A stretch of DNA of 39,541 nucleotides from a virus, in IMG/VR virus record IMGVR_UViG_3300022752_003243, positions 1 through 39,541 of that record. One strand, 5' to 3'. Below the pieces are notes generated by a model. The model did not search any database. It was not told the origin of the DNA and saw only the letters and a list, made by a program, of their open reading frames with translations. This document shows, piece after piece, positions 6,238 to 12,804 of the stretch. The stretch's first letter is position 1. Every line of letters begins with the position of its first letter. The position numbers were made by a program, and so were the translations under genes.

Positions 6238-8400
6238 TCATCCGATGGTTGGAGCAGTCAAGGCAACTGGTGTTGCTTCAACTGATGCTAAATCCAAAGG
6301 AAAGTTGTGTGCATTCTTGAAATCCCACTGTCGCCAGGGGCAAGGACTATATCATCACTCATAAGAGTGTCGGACGCTAGTGGCGTATTACGGATGAAGC
6401 GTCATCCACCGCCTAGTCTCTGAACCTTCCTTACACGCTTGCAAGGCTTGGCTGCTGATTGTCTACAAGAGAGTTCCAGCAATTCATCCGATTTAACGAG
6501 CGCCATGCGGACACAAAACGCTCGTGCATTACCTCAAATCCCAAATTTGCGGAATTTAAGATGTCTGCCCAAGTTTTAATTACATGATTTCTATTATCAA
6601 GGAGTGATTGGTTGAAGTTGAAACCGTTCAGGTTGAATGCCATGGTGCTAACACCTAGAGCAGCAAACCAGATACCCACAACAGGCCAAGCAGCAAGGAA
6701 GAAATGCAAAGATCTACTATTATTAAATGAAGCATATTGGAAAATTAGACGACCAAAGTATCCATGAGCAGCAACAATGTTGTAGGTCTCTTCTTCTTGA
6801 CCAAACTTGTAACCGTAGTTCTGAGAAATATCCTCAGTGGTTTCACGAATCAGACTAGAAGTAACCAGAGAGCCGTGCATCGCACTGAACAGAGAACCAC
6901 CGAACACACCAGCAACTCCAAGCATGTGGAAGGGGTGCATCAGGATATTATGTTCTGCCTGGAATACCAACCATTAGGCAGAACGGGAACCTATGTTTCC
7001 ATAGGGATTGGACTATATCATCAATCTATTTTATTAGATTGTCGGGCGCTTAAACCTGTTATTAAGGGGACTAAACCCCTCAGGTAGTCTCTGAACCTTT
7101 CTTAGATGTATCTAAGACTTGGATGCTGATTGCCGTGTCGTATTGCTCTTTAAGAAAGAGATTAAACTGTTCTTCTGTATTATTACCATAACCATAAAGG
7201 TCGTGGAATAGTTTATGAACTTCTTTGTGAATAAGAACGCCGTTGGTAATATCATATCTTCTTTGGGGATATGCGTTCCAACCATCTAAATGATGAGTAA
7301 CAAGGTTAGATTTTTTACCAGTAATAACACAAGTTCTATTAAACCTTTGCTTTACTGCCTCTCTCCAAATATAATAATCTGTTGAGGGGTTGTTAAAATC
7401 TCTATTGGGAGTTCCTTTATATGCAGGATGGTTTTTACCGAACCTGCCTTTGAGAGAACCTTTGCGACCTTGTGCTTTTAGAGATAGAAGTTTTCTGGTT
7501 TCATCACTAACATCCTTTCCTTTTTGAGTTTTGGAAATAGTGATTTTCCTACAATGAGGGCACCCAGTTTTCTTTGCGTTTTTATAAGAAGCAACACTTG
7601 TATCAAAATGATTATTACAAGTATTACAGAAAAACTGAACTTTACTTTTGATATCAGTATAACCTTCCATAGAAACTATTGTGTGGTTTCTATTTTCGGC
7701 AATATCTTTTATATCATCAATAGTAAGTTTCTTAGACATTTAACTTTATGTATCTATTATTATTTATAATAACATAAAGTTTAAGGTTAGTCAATACGAT
7801 TTAGGTTTCCAGCAGTTCACCCGATTTATACTACACATTGGTTTAGTTTATGTAGTTAAACGTACCAGAGATGCCCAGAGGCATCGCATCAGAGAACGAA
7901 CCTTGACCGAAAGGATAGACCAAAAATACAGCAGATGCAGCAGCAACAGGAGCACTGTATGCAACACAGATCCAAGGACGCATTCCAAGACGGTAGGAAA
8001 GCTCCCACTCACGTCCCATATAGGCATAGATACCAATCAGGAAGTGGAAAACAACAAGTTGGAAAGGTCCACCGTTGTAAAGCCACTCATCTAGGGAAGC
8101 AGCTTCCCAGATGGGGTAAAAGTGAAGTCCAATAGCGTTAGAAGAAGGAACAACAGCACCAGAAATGATGTTGTTTCCGTACATCAGTGAACCTGCGACT
8201 GGTTCACGAATCCCGTCAATATCAACGGGAGGAGCTGCAACGAATGCAACAATGAAGCAAATAGTAGCGGCAAGCAATGTTGGAATCATTAGAGTTCCAA
8301 ACCAACCGACATAAAGACGGTTATTGGTTGAAGTAACCCATTCGCAGAATGAGTCCCACGCCGAAGTAGTTGAGCGGCGTGAAGCGATTGTAGCAGTCAT
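6238..8400 (-). CDS. psbA: photosystem II D1 protein, three exons
   Basis: Exon 1 is 8400-7850, exon 2 is 6971-6518 and exon 3 is 6315-6238, all minus strand. Joined, they give 1083 nt, a 360-residue D1 protein with the usual end ([10 protein letters not shown] plus a short processed tail). Exon 1 ends GISGTFNY plus two bases of a Met codon; exon 2 begins [17 protein letters not shown] and ends EVMHER; exon 3 supplies the last Mn-cluster residues. Glu is present in YMGREWE, the variant linked to high-light D1 forms. D1 turns over fast in light, so phage copies keep photosystem II working during infection. Both exon ends finish in T and both introns end in G, as group I splicing requires. Confidence 0.95.
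6316..6517 (-). other. group I intron 2 of psbA (202 nt, no ORF)
   Basis: The exon end ACGAGCGT pairs over 8 bases with the internal guide GCGCTCGT, including the diagnostic T.G pair at the splice site. Core elements in order are TAAATCGGATGAATTGCTGG, CAATCAGCA, AAGGTTCAGAGACTA (J6/7-P7) and GATGATATAGTCC (P7 3' strand and P8 side). The intron ends in G at 6316. The insertion sits between the H-E-R and N-A-H codons of the Mn-cluster region. Its core is plainly related to intron 1. Confidence 0.92.
7080..7739 (-). CDS. intron-encoded HNH homing endonuclease
   Basis: A 219-aa protein with an N-terminal zinc ribbon (C38, C41, C60, C63). A NUMOD3-like segment ([19 protein letters not shown], about 92-110) follows, and then an HNH nuclease core (THHLDGWN at about 148-155, N166, HKEVHKLFH at 171-179). 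Such proteins cut intronless alleles at the insertion site and so spread the intron. The gene sits wholly inside intron 1; its last 19 or so codons also encode the ribozyme core (the codons for KKGSETT contain the P7 strand). A late promoter within a hairpin lies just upstream. Confidence 0.9.
   Translation of the reverse strand: MSKKLTIDDIKDIAENRNHTIVSMEGYTDIKSKVQFFCNTCNNHFDTSVASYKNAKKTGCPHCRKITISKTQKGKDVSDETRKLLSLKAQGRKGSLKGRFGKNHPAYKGTPNRDFNNPSTDYYIWREAVKQRFNRTCVITGKKSNLVTHHLDGWNAYPQRRYDITNGVLIHKEVHKLFHDLYGYGNNTEEQFNLFLKEQYDTAISIQVLDTSKKGSETT
7742..7781 (-). promoter_or_regulatory. hairpin enclosing a late promoter, upstream of the intron HNH gene
   Basis: A perfect 10-bp inverted repeat (AACTTTATGT at 7781-7772, ACATAAAGTT at 7751-7742) encloses TATAAATA (7768-7761). 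The 3' arm ends two bases before the ATG at 7739. In full-length psbA transcripts the hairpin would mask the start region; transcripts begun at the late promoter would lack the 5' arm and be open. The T4 td intron gene I-TevI is controlled in this way; its application here is inferred. Confidence 0.75.
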
Positions 8401-8453
8401 ATGTTTTAAAAGGGTAAGTAAAAGTCCAGGGGGTTCTGGATATTACAATATGC

Positions 8454-8476
8454 TCCGCAACACCCTCCATTGCGGA
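8454..8476 (-). promoter_or_regulatory. stem-loop in the psbA 5' leader
   Basis: A perfect 7-bp stem (TCCGCAA/TTGCGGA) with a 9-base loop containing GGAGGG lies in the leader of about 165 nt between the psbA promoter and the ATG at 8400. No ribosome site is seen directly before the ATG, so the leader may influence stability or translation. Confidence 0.55.
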
Positions 8477-8571
8477 TATGAGAGACTGTGTTTAACCTCC
8501 CCATAGGTCTCGGTTAGGTAGAGGAACTCTGTTACGAATTATGAGAATTTGTAACATTTGTTTACTTATTT

Positions 8572-8600
8572 ATTGTAGCATTGTCAGGAAATCCTGTCAA
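8572..8600 (-). promoter_or_regulatory. sigma70-type promoter of psbA
   Basis: TTGACA (8600-8595) and TACAAT (8577-8572) on the minus strand with exactly 17 bases between them. Transcription would start near 8565. The psbA-to-plus-strand gap (8401-8672) otherwise holds the leader hairpin and the opposing late promoter at 8642. Confidence 0.85.
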
Positions 8601-8641
8601 TAGGAATAAATCCTTAGAGCATTCAATACACAATCACAAAA

Positions 8642-8649
8642 CATAAATA
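8642..8649 (+). promoter_or_regulatory. T4-type late promoter for the plus-strand island
   Basis: CATAAATA on the plus strand, 23 bases before the ATG at 8673. This fits the late promoter of T4-like cyanophages recognised by the gp55-type sigma factor. It marks the switch in coding strand. Confidence 0.65.
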
Positions 8650-8672
8650 CTTACAAACTTATTAATAGAGCA

Positions 8673-9134
8673 ATGAAAAGACTTCTTTTAGCCTTTTCGT
8701 TATTCTTAACTACTCCTGTTTTTGCTGCTGAAATTACATCCAAAATTGTTGATTCCGTACAATTAAATGTTCAGGGTGCTGCGGTACAATCAAATAGAGT
8801 AGGAGGTTCCTACTCAGTCTCAGGTACAAATATTGATGTTACAACTCTTGGTGGAGTTGGTAATGCTGGTTCATACGATATTAATACAAATGGTGCAGCA
8901 TTTACTTTTTCTGAAACATCAGTCACTGCAGATACTATTGTCACCACTCAGTCGGCAGCTTCTGGAACAGTTGCTTCTCCCAACCTTTATAGCAACTCTA
9001 CTACTCAGTTAGGTGGAGACAAAGGTTCTCTTGCTGGTTCTTTAAGTGGAACTGGTGTTCCTACTGTAACTGCTGGTGGATCTGGCACAACTGCAACTGC
9101 ACAACGTAGCGTAGAACTGAGCGTATTCAAGTGA
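8673..9134 (+). CDS. secreted Ser/Thr/Gly-rich protein, 153 aa
   Basis: A clear signal peptide (MKRLLLAFSLFLTTPVFAAE, cleavage after VFA) is followed by a low-complexity Ser/Thr/Gly/Val-rich mature part. It contains SYSVSGTNIDV and GAAFTFSET, motifs that recur in the next gene. No enzyme motif is visible. Late expression suggests a periplasmic, envelope or virion-associated role. The gene ends overlapping the GTG of the next one. Confidence 0.75.
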   Translation: MKRLLLAFSLFLTTPVFAAEITSKIVDSVQLNVQGAAVQSNRVGGSYSVSGTNIDVTTLGGVGNAGSYDINTNGAAFTFSETSVTADTIVTTQSAASGTVASPNLYSNSTTQLGGDKGSLAGSLSGTGVPTVTAGGSGTTATAQRSVELSVFK

Positions 9135-9493
9135 GATACATAACTCTCAGACTGGTTACAGTTTTGGGAGTTATAAGTCCCTCATACGCTGGACCGATAA
9201 CTCCCAATTTCACCAGTGGGACCATTACATCAGAGACTAAGACTCGCACTGAAGTGATTGAGGTTATCAAGCAAATAGAATACACCACTGGAACATCTTA
9301 TACTGTCACAGGTACTAATATAAACATCCCTGCTCGTCCAGAGCCAGGAGCGAACTATACCATCATCAATCAAGGTGCTCCGTTCCAGTTCAGTGAGACT
9401 CATCTGACTCCTGGAGTGGCAAAGGAAACATGGATAGATCGAAAAACTACCGAAGATTCGGTAACAAACAGCATATCTGTATTCACTCAATAG
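9131..9493 (+). CDS. secreted protein, 120 aa (related to the previous gene)
   Basis: The likely start is the GTG at 9131, which overlaps the previous stop as GTGA. A signal peptide runs to PSYAG. The mature part repeats the neighbour's motifs (SYTVTGTNINI, GAPFQFSET), so the two genes are probable tandem paralogues. Function unknown. It overlaps the next gene by 64 bases. Confidence 0.7.
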   Translation: MRYITLRLVTVLGVISPSYAGPITPNFTSGTITSETKTRTEVIEVIKQIEYTTGTSYTVTGTNINIPARPEPGANYTIINQGAPFQFSETHLTPGVAKETWIDRKTTEDSVTNSISVFTQ

Positions 9494-10026
9494 TATTTCT
9501 ATTGAGCGCATCTGCATATGCACAGCAAGCACCATCAAATACAAATATAGCAGGACCCTCAGCATCTGCGACTGGTAATGTAACTAACCAAGCAGTTCAG
9601 GTTCTTCAGGGTCCTTATGCTATGAACACTTATGGTGGTGGAGTCTCTTGCCAGGGACCAACAATGAGTGTTGCACCGTTTATGTTGGGAAATTTGAATG
9701 GCAATAGAGATCCGACATCTTATCAAACATATAGTGGAAATGCTGGAATATCAATGGGATTTAATTTTCCTCTTGATGGTTCACTACAAGAACTTTGTAA
9801 GGCAAGAGTTCGCACAGAAATATCAAGGCAACAGGCAGAAGCAGACAAAGCACGTCTTGATTTTGAACTTGTAAGGATGATCAAGTGCCTAGAGATTATA
9901 AAGGGTGGTGGTTTTTTTCACCCAGAAAGTCCTTATGGAAAAATATGTGCAGACATAGTTGGACCATCACCTAATGGATATTTAATGACTGGGAATGGTA
10001 AAGTTGTTTCAAAAATTACAAAATAA
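9430..10026 (+). CDS. secreted protein, 198 aa
   Basis: The ATG at 9430 follows AAGGAAAC. The basic N-terminus is long for a signal peptide, but the hydrophobic core and cleavage region (SIVFLLSASAYAQQ) are clear. The mature protein has a Gly/Asn/Thr-rich first half and a helical second half (CKARVRTEISRQQAEADKAR) with several Cys that could form disulfides. Unknown function; the long overlap with the previous gene shows compact packing. Confidence 0.72.
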   Translation: MDRSKNYRRFGNKQHICIHSIVFLLSASAYAQQAPSNTNIAGPSASATGNVTNQAVQVLQGPYAMNTYGGGVSCQGPTMSVAPFMLGNLNGNRDPTSYQTYSGNAGISMGFNFPLDGSLQELCKARVRTEISRQQAEADKARLDFELVRMIKCLEIIKGGGFFHPESPYGKICADIVGPSPNGYLMTGNGKVVSKITK

Positions 10027-10034
10027 TTTCTACT

Positions 10035-10042
10035 CATAAATA
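10035..10042 (+). promoter_or_regulatory. T4-type late promoter
   Basis: CATAAATA on the plus strand, 22 bases before the ATG of the 37-aa basic peptide gene. It matches the element at 8642-8649 in sequence and in distance to the start codon. Confidence 0.6.
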
Positions 10043-10063
10043 CTAAGTTACCGCAACAGTCAA

Positions 10064-10177
10064 ATGGCAAAGTCAGCAAATAAAGGCAAAAAAGGTTCTG
10101 CTGGAGGGAAGCAGTCCAAACAGAATCAAGGTAACGCTACTGCTAAAAAAGCAAAAAATGGTGGTAAGAAAAAATGA
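10064..10177 (+). CDS. Lys/Gly-rich small basic peptide, 37 aa
   Basis: A 37-codon frame made almost only of Lys, Gly, Ala, Asn, Gln and Ser (MAKSANKGKKGSAGGKQSKQ, ending KKAKNGGKKK). Such a peptide is likely disordered and DNA- or RNA-binding. It follows a late promoter and precedes the next gene by 6 bases. Function unknown. Confidence 0.6.
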   Translation: MAKSANKGKKGSAGGKQSKQNQGNATAKKAKNGGKKK

Positions 10178-10183
10178 GGTATT

Positions 10184-10378
10184 ATGCCAAGAGAATGGAA
10201 TACTCCCGTTCGGGAACCTTGGAATCCTATAATTAAAAAGTGCCTTGATGCTGTCGATGAACACATCAAGGAATATGTCAAAACTGAAGACCCCTGGCAT
10301 TTATCGCAAGCAGAAATATTAAGAAAATATGTAAAAGACTTAAAAGTTTGGATACACAAAAAAGAGGGAAGAGAATGA
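10184..10378 (+). CDS. hypothetical protein, 64 aa
   Basis: The start follows TGAGG with short spacing. The protein begins MPREWNTPVREPWNPIIKKC and is helical, charged and soluble, with three Trp after the start. Its stop overlaps the next ATG (ATGA). No family recognised. Confidence 0.65.
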   Translation: MPREWNTPVREPWNPIIKKCLDAVDEHIKEYVKTEDPWHLSQAEILRKYVKDLKVWIHKKEGRE

Positions 10379-10587
10379 AAAATTTAGCACTTATTTTATC
10401 AGCAACAAGTCTGGCGATTAGTGGAGCACTTGCTTATGGTGCTTATGTGACTTATCAAAAGGCACAGAAGATTCTGAATAATCCAGAAGAGTTTGTTGGT
10501 GCTGTTGTAGAAAAACAAGTCAGTAAAGCAATCGAAAAGTTGCCTATTCCCAAGATAAATACTGAGAAGTTTAGATTACCTTTCTAA
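10375..10587 (+). CDS. small membrane-anchored protein, 70 aa
   Basis: The frame opens at 10348, but the ATG at 10375 overlaps the upstream stop (ATGA) and follows GGGAAGAG. An N-terminal hydrophobic span (LALILSATSLAISGALAYGA) is followed by an amphipathic helical tail with VEKQVSKAIEKLPIPKIN. A single-pass membrane protein or uncleaved signal anchor is likely. Function unknown. Confidence 0.65.
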   Translation: MKNLALILSATSLAISGALAYGAYVTYQKAQKILNNPEEFVGAVVEKQVSKAIEKLPIPKINTEKFRLPF

Positions 10588-10589
10588 AT

Positions 10590-10979
10590 ATGAAACTTTT
10601 TAAAATTGGTGCAGTGATTGCTGCCCTTTCATTAGCAACACTTGCTGTTAAAGCAGATGTTATTGTTGGAGTTCATGATGGAGATACAGTAACCACAGCA
10701 TCTGGTGAAAAAATTCGTCTTGCTTGTATTGATGCTCCAGAAGTAACCAATAACAAGCATGGTAAAAAAGACCCAATTGGTGGTCCTGCTGCACAGAAAT
10801 GGTTGTCTGATTTAGTTCTCAACAAAGATATTAAAATTGAGAGAGTTACCAAAGACCTTTATGGTAGAACTGTTGGTCGTCTCTTTCTTGCTGATGGAAC
10901 TGAAATTAATCAACAAGCAGTGGCAACAGGTCATGCTGTAGTTTATATGCCAAAGGCTTGTTCTTGGGCACAAAAATAA
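10590..10979 (+). CDS. secreted thermonuclease-family nuclease
   Basis: A 129-aa staphylococcal nuclease (SNase/TNase) family protein with an N-terminal signal peptide (to VKAD). Family residues are visible: VHDGDTV (metal-binding Asp), RLACIDAPE (Arg and Asp/Glu) and YGRTVGRLFL. It would hydrolyse DNA or RNA outside the cytoplasm. It is the last gene of the plus-strand island and its stop directly abuts the stop of the converging gene at 10980. Confidence 0.88.
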   Translation: MKLFKIGAVIAALSLATLAVKADVIVGVHDGDTVTTASGEKIRLACIDAPEVTNNKHGKKDPIGGPAAQKWLSDLVLNKDIKIERVTKDLYGRTVGRLFLADGTEINQQAVATGHAVVYMPKACSWAQK

Positions 10980-10992
10980 TCACTTTGAGTGA
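10972..10992 (-). terminator. possible weak terminator at the convergent gene ends
   Basis: A 5-bp stem (TCACT/AGTGA) with a 3-base loop followed by TTATTTTTG on the minus strand, formed from the last codons of the gene at 10980-11756. The short stem makes this uncertain. Confidence 0.3.
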
Positions 10993-11756
10993 AACTTATT
11001 ATATTGGTCTTTCTTTTCTACCTTCTGTTCTTTTTTGAGTAACTTATTTACTTTTTTCATAGAAGCAGATTTTTCAAAAGCAAAATAAACTTGCGTTTCA
11101 TATGGGGTAAGATCTCTGTTTAAGAGTTTCTTACCCCTTACAAATATCTGCTCAACTATTGGTTTCATTTTTTTTACCATCCATTCCACCAAAGATTTGC
11201 CAACAATAGCCGCAGCAACAGAAGCAGTAGCAGTGGTGCCAGCAAGTATAACCTGTTCTTTTGGAGGAACTGGAACTGCACCAACAAATGGAACTTGAAT
11301 TTCTGGTACTCCAAGATTACTATTTGTAGTGGGTTGATCGGAAATATTCCGATTATCTTGAGTATTTTGAACAGGAATTTGAATCTGAGTTAATGTAGGT
11401 TTACTGTCTGGTAGCCCTCTGGATTTTTCTTCCTTTTCTTCTTCTTTCTTTTTTTGCTCTGCTTTCACGGCAGCATCAAACTCTTCCTGTGTTGGCACAT
11501 CAATCACAGGATAATTTAATGTAGGGTTTGGCATATCAATGATAGGAAGTGCCAAACCCCTTATACTAGGTTTCTCAGGTAACCGATTAGACCCTTCCGA
11601 CAGGTACGGAATTATCGGTGGAGGCATCTCCCGCACCGCATTCTGGGCAACTTTCGGTTGATTCAGAAGAGGCAATTGCTGCAAACTCTGGTTCTGGAGT
11701 TGGTTCAACTGCTGTGATTGCAGGTTCGGGATCTCGTTTGGCATCTTCTGGACCAT
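10980..11756 (-). CDS. Gln/Pro-rich protein with a hydrophobic segment, 258 aa
   Basis: The N-terminal part is low-complexity and rich in Gln, Asn, Leu and Pro. A charged Lys/Glu stretch follows (AEQKKKEEEKEEKSRG, about 100-115), then a proline-rich region with repeated V-P and I-Q-I-P units, a hydrophobic segment (VILAGTTATASVAAAIVGKS) and a basic helical C-terminus. It may be anchored in a membrane or the virion. The frame overlaps the upstream holin-like gene by 170 bases if the first ATG is used; a Met at residue 44 (11627) would cut this to 41 bases but has poor ribosome-site spacing. Unknown function. Confidence 0.6.
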   Translation of the reverse strand: MVQKMPNEIPNLQSQQLNQLQNQSLQQLPLLNQPKVAQNAVREMPPPIIPYLSEGSNRLPEKPSIRGLALPIIDMPNPTLNYPVIDVPTQEEFDAAVKAEQKKKEEEKEEKSRGLPDSKPTLTQIQIPVQNTQDNRNISDQPTTNSNLGVPEIQVPFVGAVPVPPKEQVILAGTTATASVAAAIVGKSLVEWMVKKMKPIVEQIFVRGKKLLNRDLTPYETQVYFAFEKSASMKKVNKLLKKEQKVEKKDQYNKFHSK

Positions 11757-11910
11757 CCTTTTTCATAGTATTGATACCGAATGTTGCAGCAGAAGCAGTA
11801 AATACCGTAGCAATAAAAGTTGGATCCATTTTAGCAAGAAGTCCAGCATAGCTAGCAGTCAAGAGCGCAGCGGACCAACTCAAGATTGCAATACGAATTA
11901 ACTGTCCCAT
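11587..11910 (-). CDS. two-span membrane protein, holin candidate, 107 aa
   Basis: The ATG at 11910 (MGQLIRIAILSWSAALLTAS) follows AAGGAAACT and is preferred over 11940. There are two hydrophobic spans (residues about 4-26 and 31-50), then a Pro/Glu/Ala-rich tail with a CPEC pair. The size, two spans and position directly after the endolysin gene fit a small holin, but holins share no reliable motif. This is inference from context. Confidence 0.6.
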   Translation of the reverse strand: MGQLIRIAILSWSAALLTASYAGLLAKMDPTFIATVFTASAATFGINTMKKDGPEDAKRDPEPAITAVEPTPEPEFAAIASSESTESCPECGAGDASTDNSVPVGRV

Positions 11911-11964
11911 AGTTTCCTTTCTTTTTGTTTGTTCTGACATTGTTGGTAAGTTAGGTAAGTAAGT

Positions 11965-12534
11965 TTACTTAATAACTTCACAGCAACGAGCATAATATTT
12001 TTTACGGTCATCTAAACCGTTATAACCACCGTTGACTCTTTTTGTAACTTGATCAACACTTGGGTTTGAATCACATAAAGCATTCATATTATTATTATGC
12101 CACCAGAACCCAGCTGATGTCATAGGATACTTATTAGCAACATATGTAACACCCTGCATAACATTAGGGTCTTTAATGTAGTTTGCAAATGCCTGATAGT
12201 TTGCACGACCAGTCATCTGGATGTATCCAGCGCCCTTAAATTTTTTACCATCACCTGCTTGAGTATTTCCAAGATCTGAACGACCTTCATAATCAGCACC
12301 AGAAGCAAGTTCTTCTTTATATCTTCCTCCACCACTTTCGTGAGAGATTTGTGAAAGGAAGTGTCTGATACGGACTGGTGTATTAATCTTGAAAAAACCA
12401 AGACCATGATTCATTTCATCAACCTCAGCATCGCTGATGAGGTTCTCTGCACAGTTCCAGATGTATGCAAGTTGTTTCTTAGTTACAAGAACAGGACCGC
12501 TGCCACCCGCAGAAACAGGAGCAGCGGATGTTAC
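11965..12534 (-). CDS. GH19 (chitinase-like) endolysin, -1 frame segment
   Basis: Glycoside hydrolase family 19 domain, which cleaves the peptidoglycan glycan chain. It shows the early helix ([16 protein letters not shown]), [20 protein letters not shown] with the catalytic Glu in HES, the second Glu in YEGR, and [16 protein letters not shown]. The frame has no ATG, GTG or TTG before the Met at 12414, and a TAG closes it just before 12540. That internal Met would remove the first helix of the fold. I therefore read this as the downstream part of a frameshifted fusion with the 49-aa frame at 12531-12680, total 238 residues. Annotation tools would show only 11965-12414. Confidence 0.85.
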   Translation of the reverse strand, partial: VTSAAPVSAGGSGPVLVTKKQLAYIWNCAENLISDAEVDEMNHGLGFFKINTPVRIRHFLSQISHESGGGRYKEELASGADYEGRSDLGNTQAGDGKKFKGAGYIQMTGRANYQAFANYIKDPNVMQGVTYVANKYPMTSAGFWWHNNNMNALCDSNPSVDQVTKRVNGGYNGLDDRKKYYARCCEVIK

Positions 12535-12552
12535 TTTTTTCTATAAATCTCC
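12497..12552 (-). promoter_or_regulatory. predicted programmed -1 ribosomal frameshift signal (dnaX-type)
   Basis: The slippery heptamer A AAA AAG (12540-12534) is in the correct zero-frame phase and is directly followed by TAA. Six bases after it starts a perfect 7-bp GC-rich stem (CCGCTGC 12527-12521, GCAGCGG 12503-12497) with a 17-base loop. A GGAG (12552-12549) lies 8 bases upstream. These are the three elements of the Escherichia coli dnaX site. Slipping back by one base joins the 49-aa frame to the GH19 domain. Confidence 0.75.
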
Positions 12553-12680
12553 GCCCAATCAGCAGTGTCTTCAAGATATTCTTTAGGTAGATTATCCTCT
12601 AACCATTGAACTGCTTTTACATGATTTGCATTCTTATCATCATAAAATTTAAAAAAGTTGTGTAAATCAATTCTTGCCAT
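12531..12680 (-). CDS. N-terminal module of the endolysin (zero frame), 49 aa
   Basis: It starts at 12680 after a strong GGAGG and ends [10 protein letters not shown]-stop. The 49 residues match the first 47 residues of the C39-like peptidase next door (DLHNFF, Y-D, NHV-AVQWLED-LP and W--I-R shared). In that neighbour the module runs in frame into the enzyme domain, so here it is probably the front of the GH19 endolysin, reached by a -1 frameshift at the end of this frame. Without slippage it would be released as a 49-aa peptide. The module is of unknown function, perhaps wall targeting. Confidence 0.75.
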   Translation of the reverse strand: MARIDLHNFFKFYDDKNANHVKAVQWLEDNLPKEYLEDTADWAEIYRKK

Positions 12681-12804
12681 TTGATCCTCCGAAATACTTT
12701 TGATAAAGGTCGTTTGCTTCTTTATGTTTTCCGTTATTTGTAAGATCCTTTATGATCTTAAGCATCTTTCTTTTAAAATTAATCGAAGATTCTTCCCCAT
12801 CCAT
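12667..12804 (-). CDS. small basic protein, 45 aa
   Basis: The ATG at 12804 has an ideal AGGAGG five bases upstream, embedded in the end of the peptidase gene (26-base overlap). The product is basic and helical (NFKRKMLKIIKDLTNNGKHK). It overlaps the next gene by 14 bases. No family recognised; it lies inside the lysis cassette. Confidence 0.65.
   Translation of the reverse strand: MDGEESSINFKRKMLKIIKDLTNNGKHKEANDLYQKYFGGSNGKN

Larger units (their letters stand above)
6972..7849 (-). other. group I intron 1 of psbA (878 nt, carries HNH gene)
   Basis: The exon end ACTACAT pairs with the internal guide GTGTAGT, with T.G at the splice site. Core elements match intron 2: TAAATCGGGTGAACTGCTGG at the 5' side; CAATCAGCATCCAAG, AAGGTTCAGAGACTA, GCGCCCGACA and GATGATATAGTCC at the 3' side. 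The last base is G (6972). An HNH endonuclease gene (7080-7739) fills the space between the 5' helices and the catalytic core. Confidence 0.92.

Noticed and set aside
6238-8400. psbA as two broken pseudogene fragments
   Set aside because: The fragments end at group I splice sites with matched guide sequences, and the joined reading frame is complete, so splicing explains the breaks.
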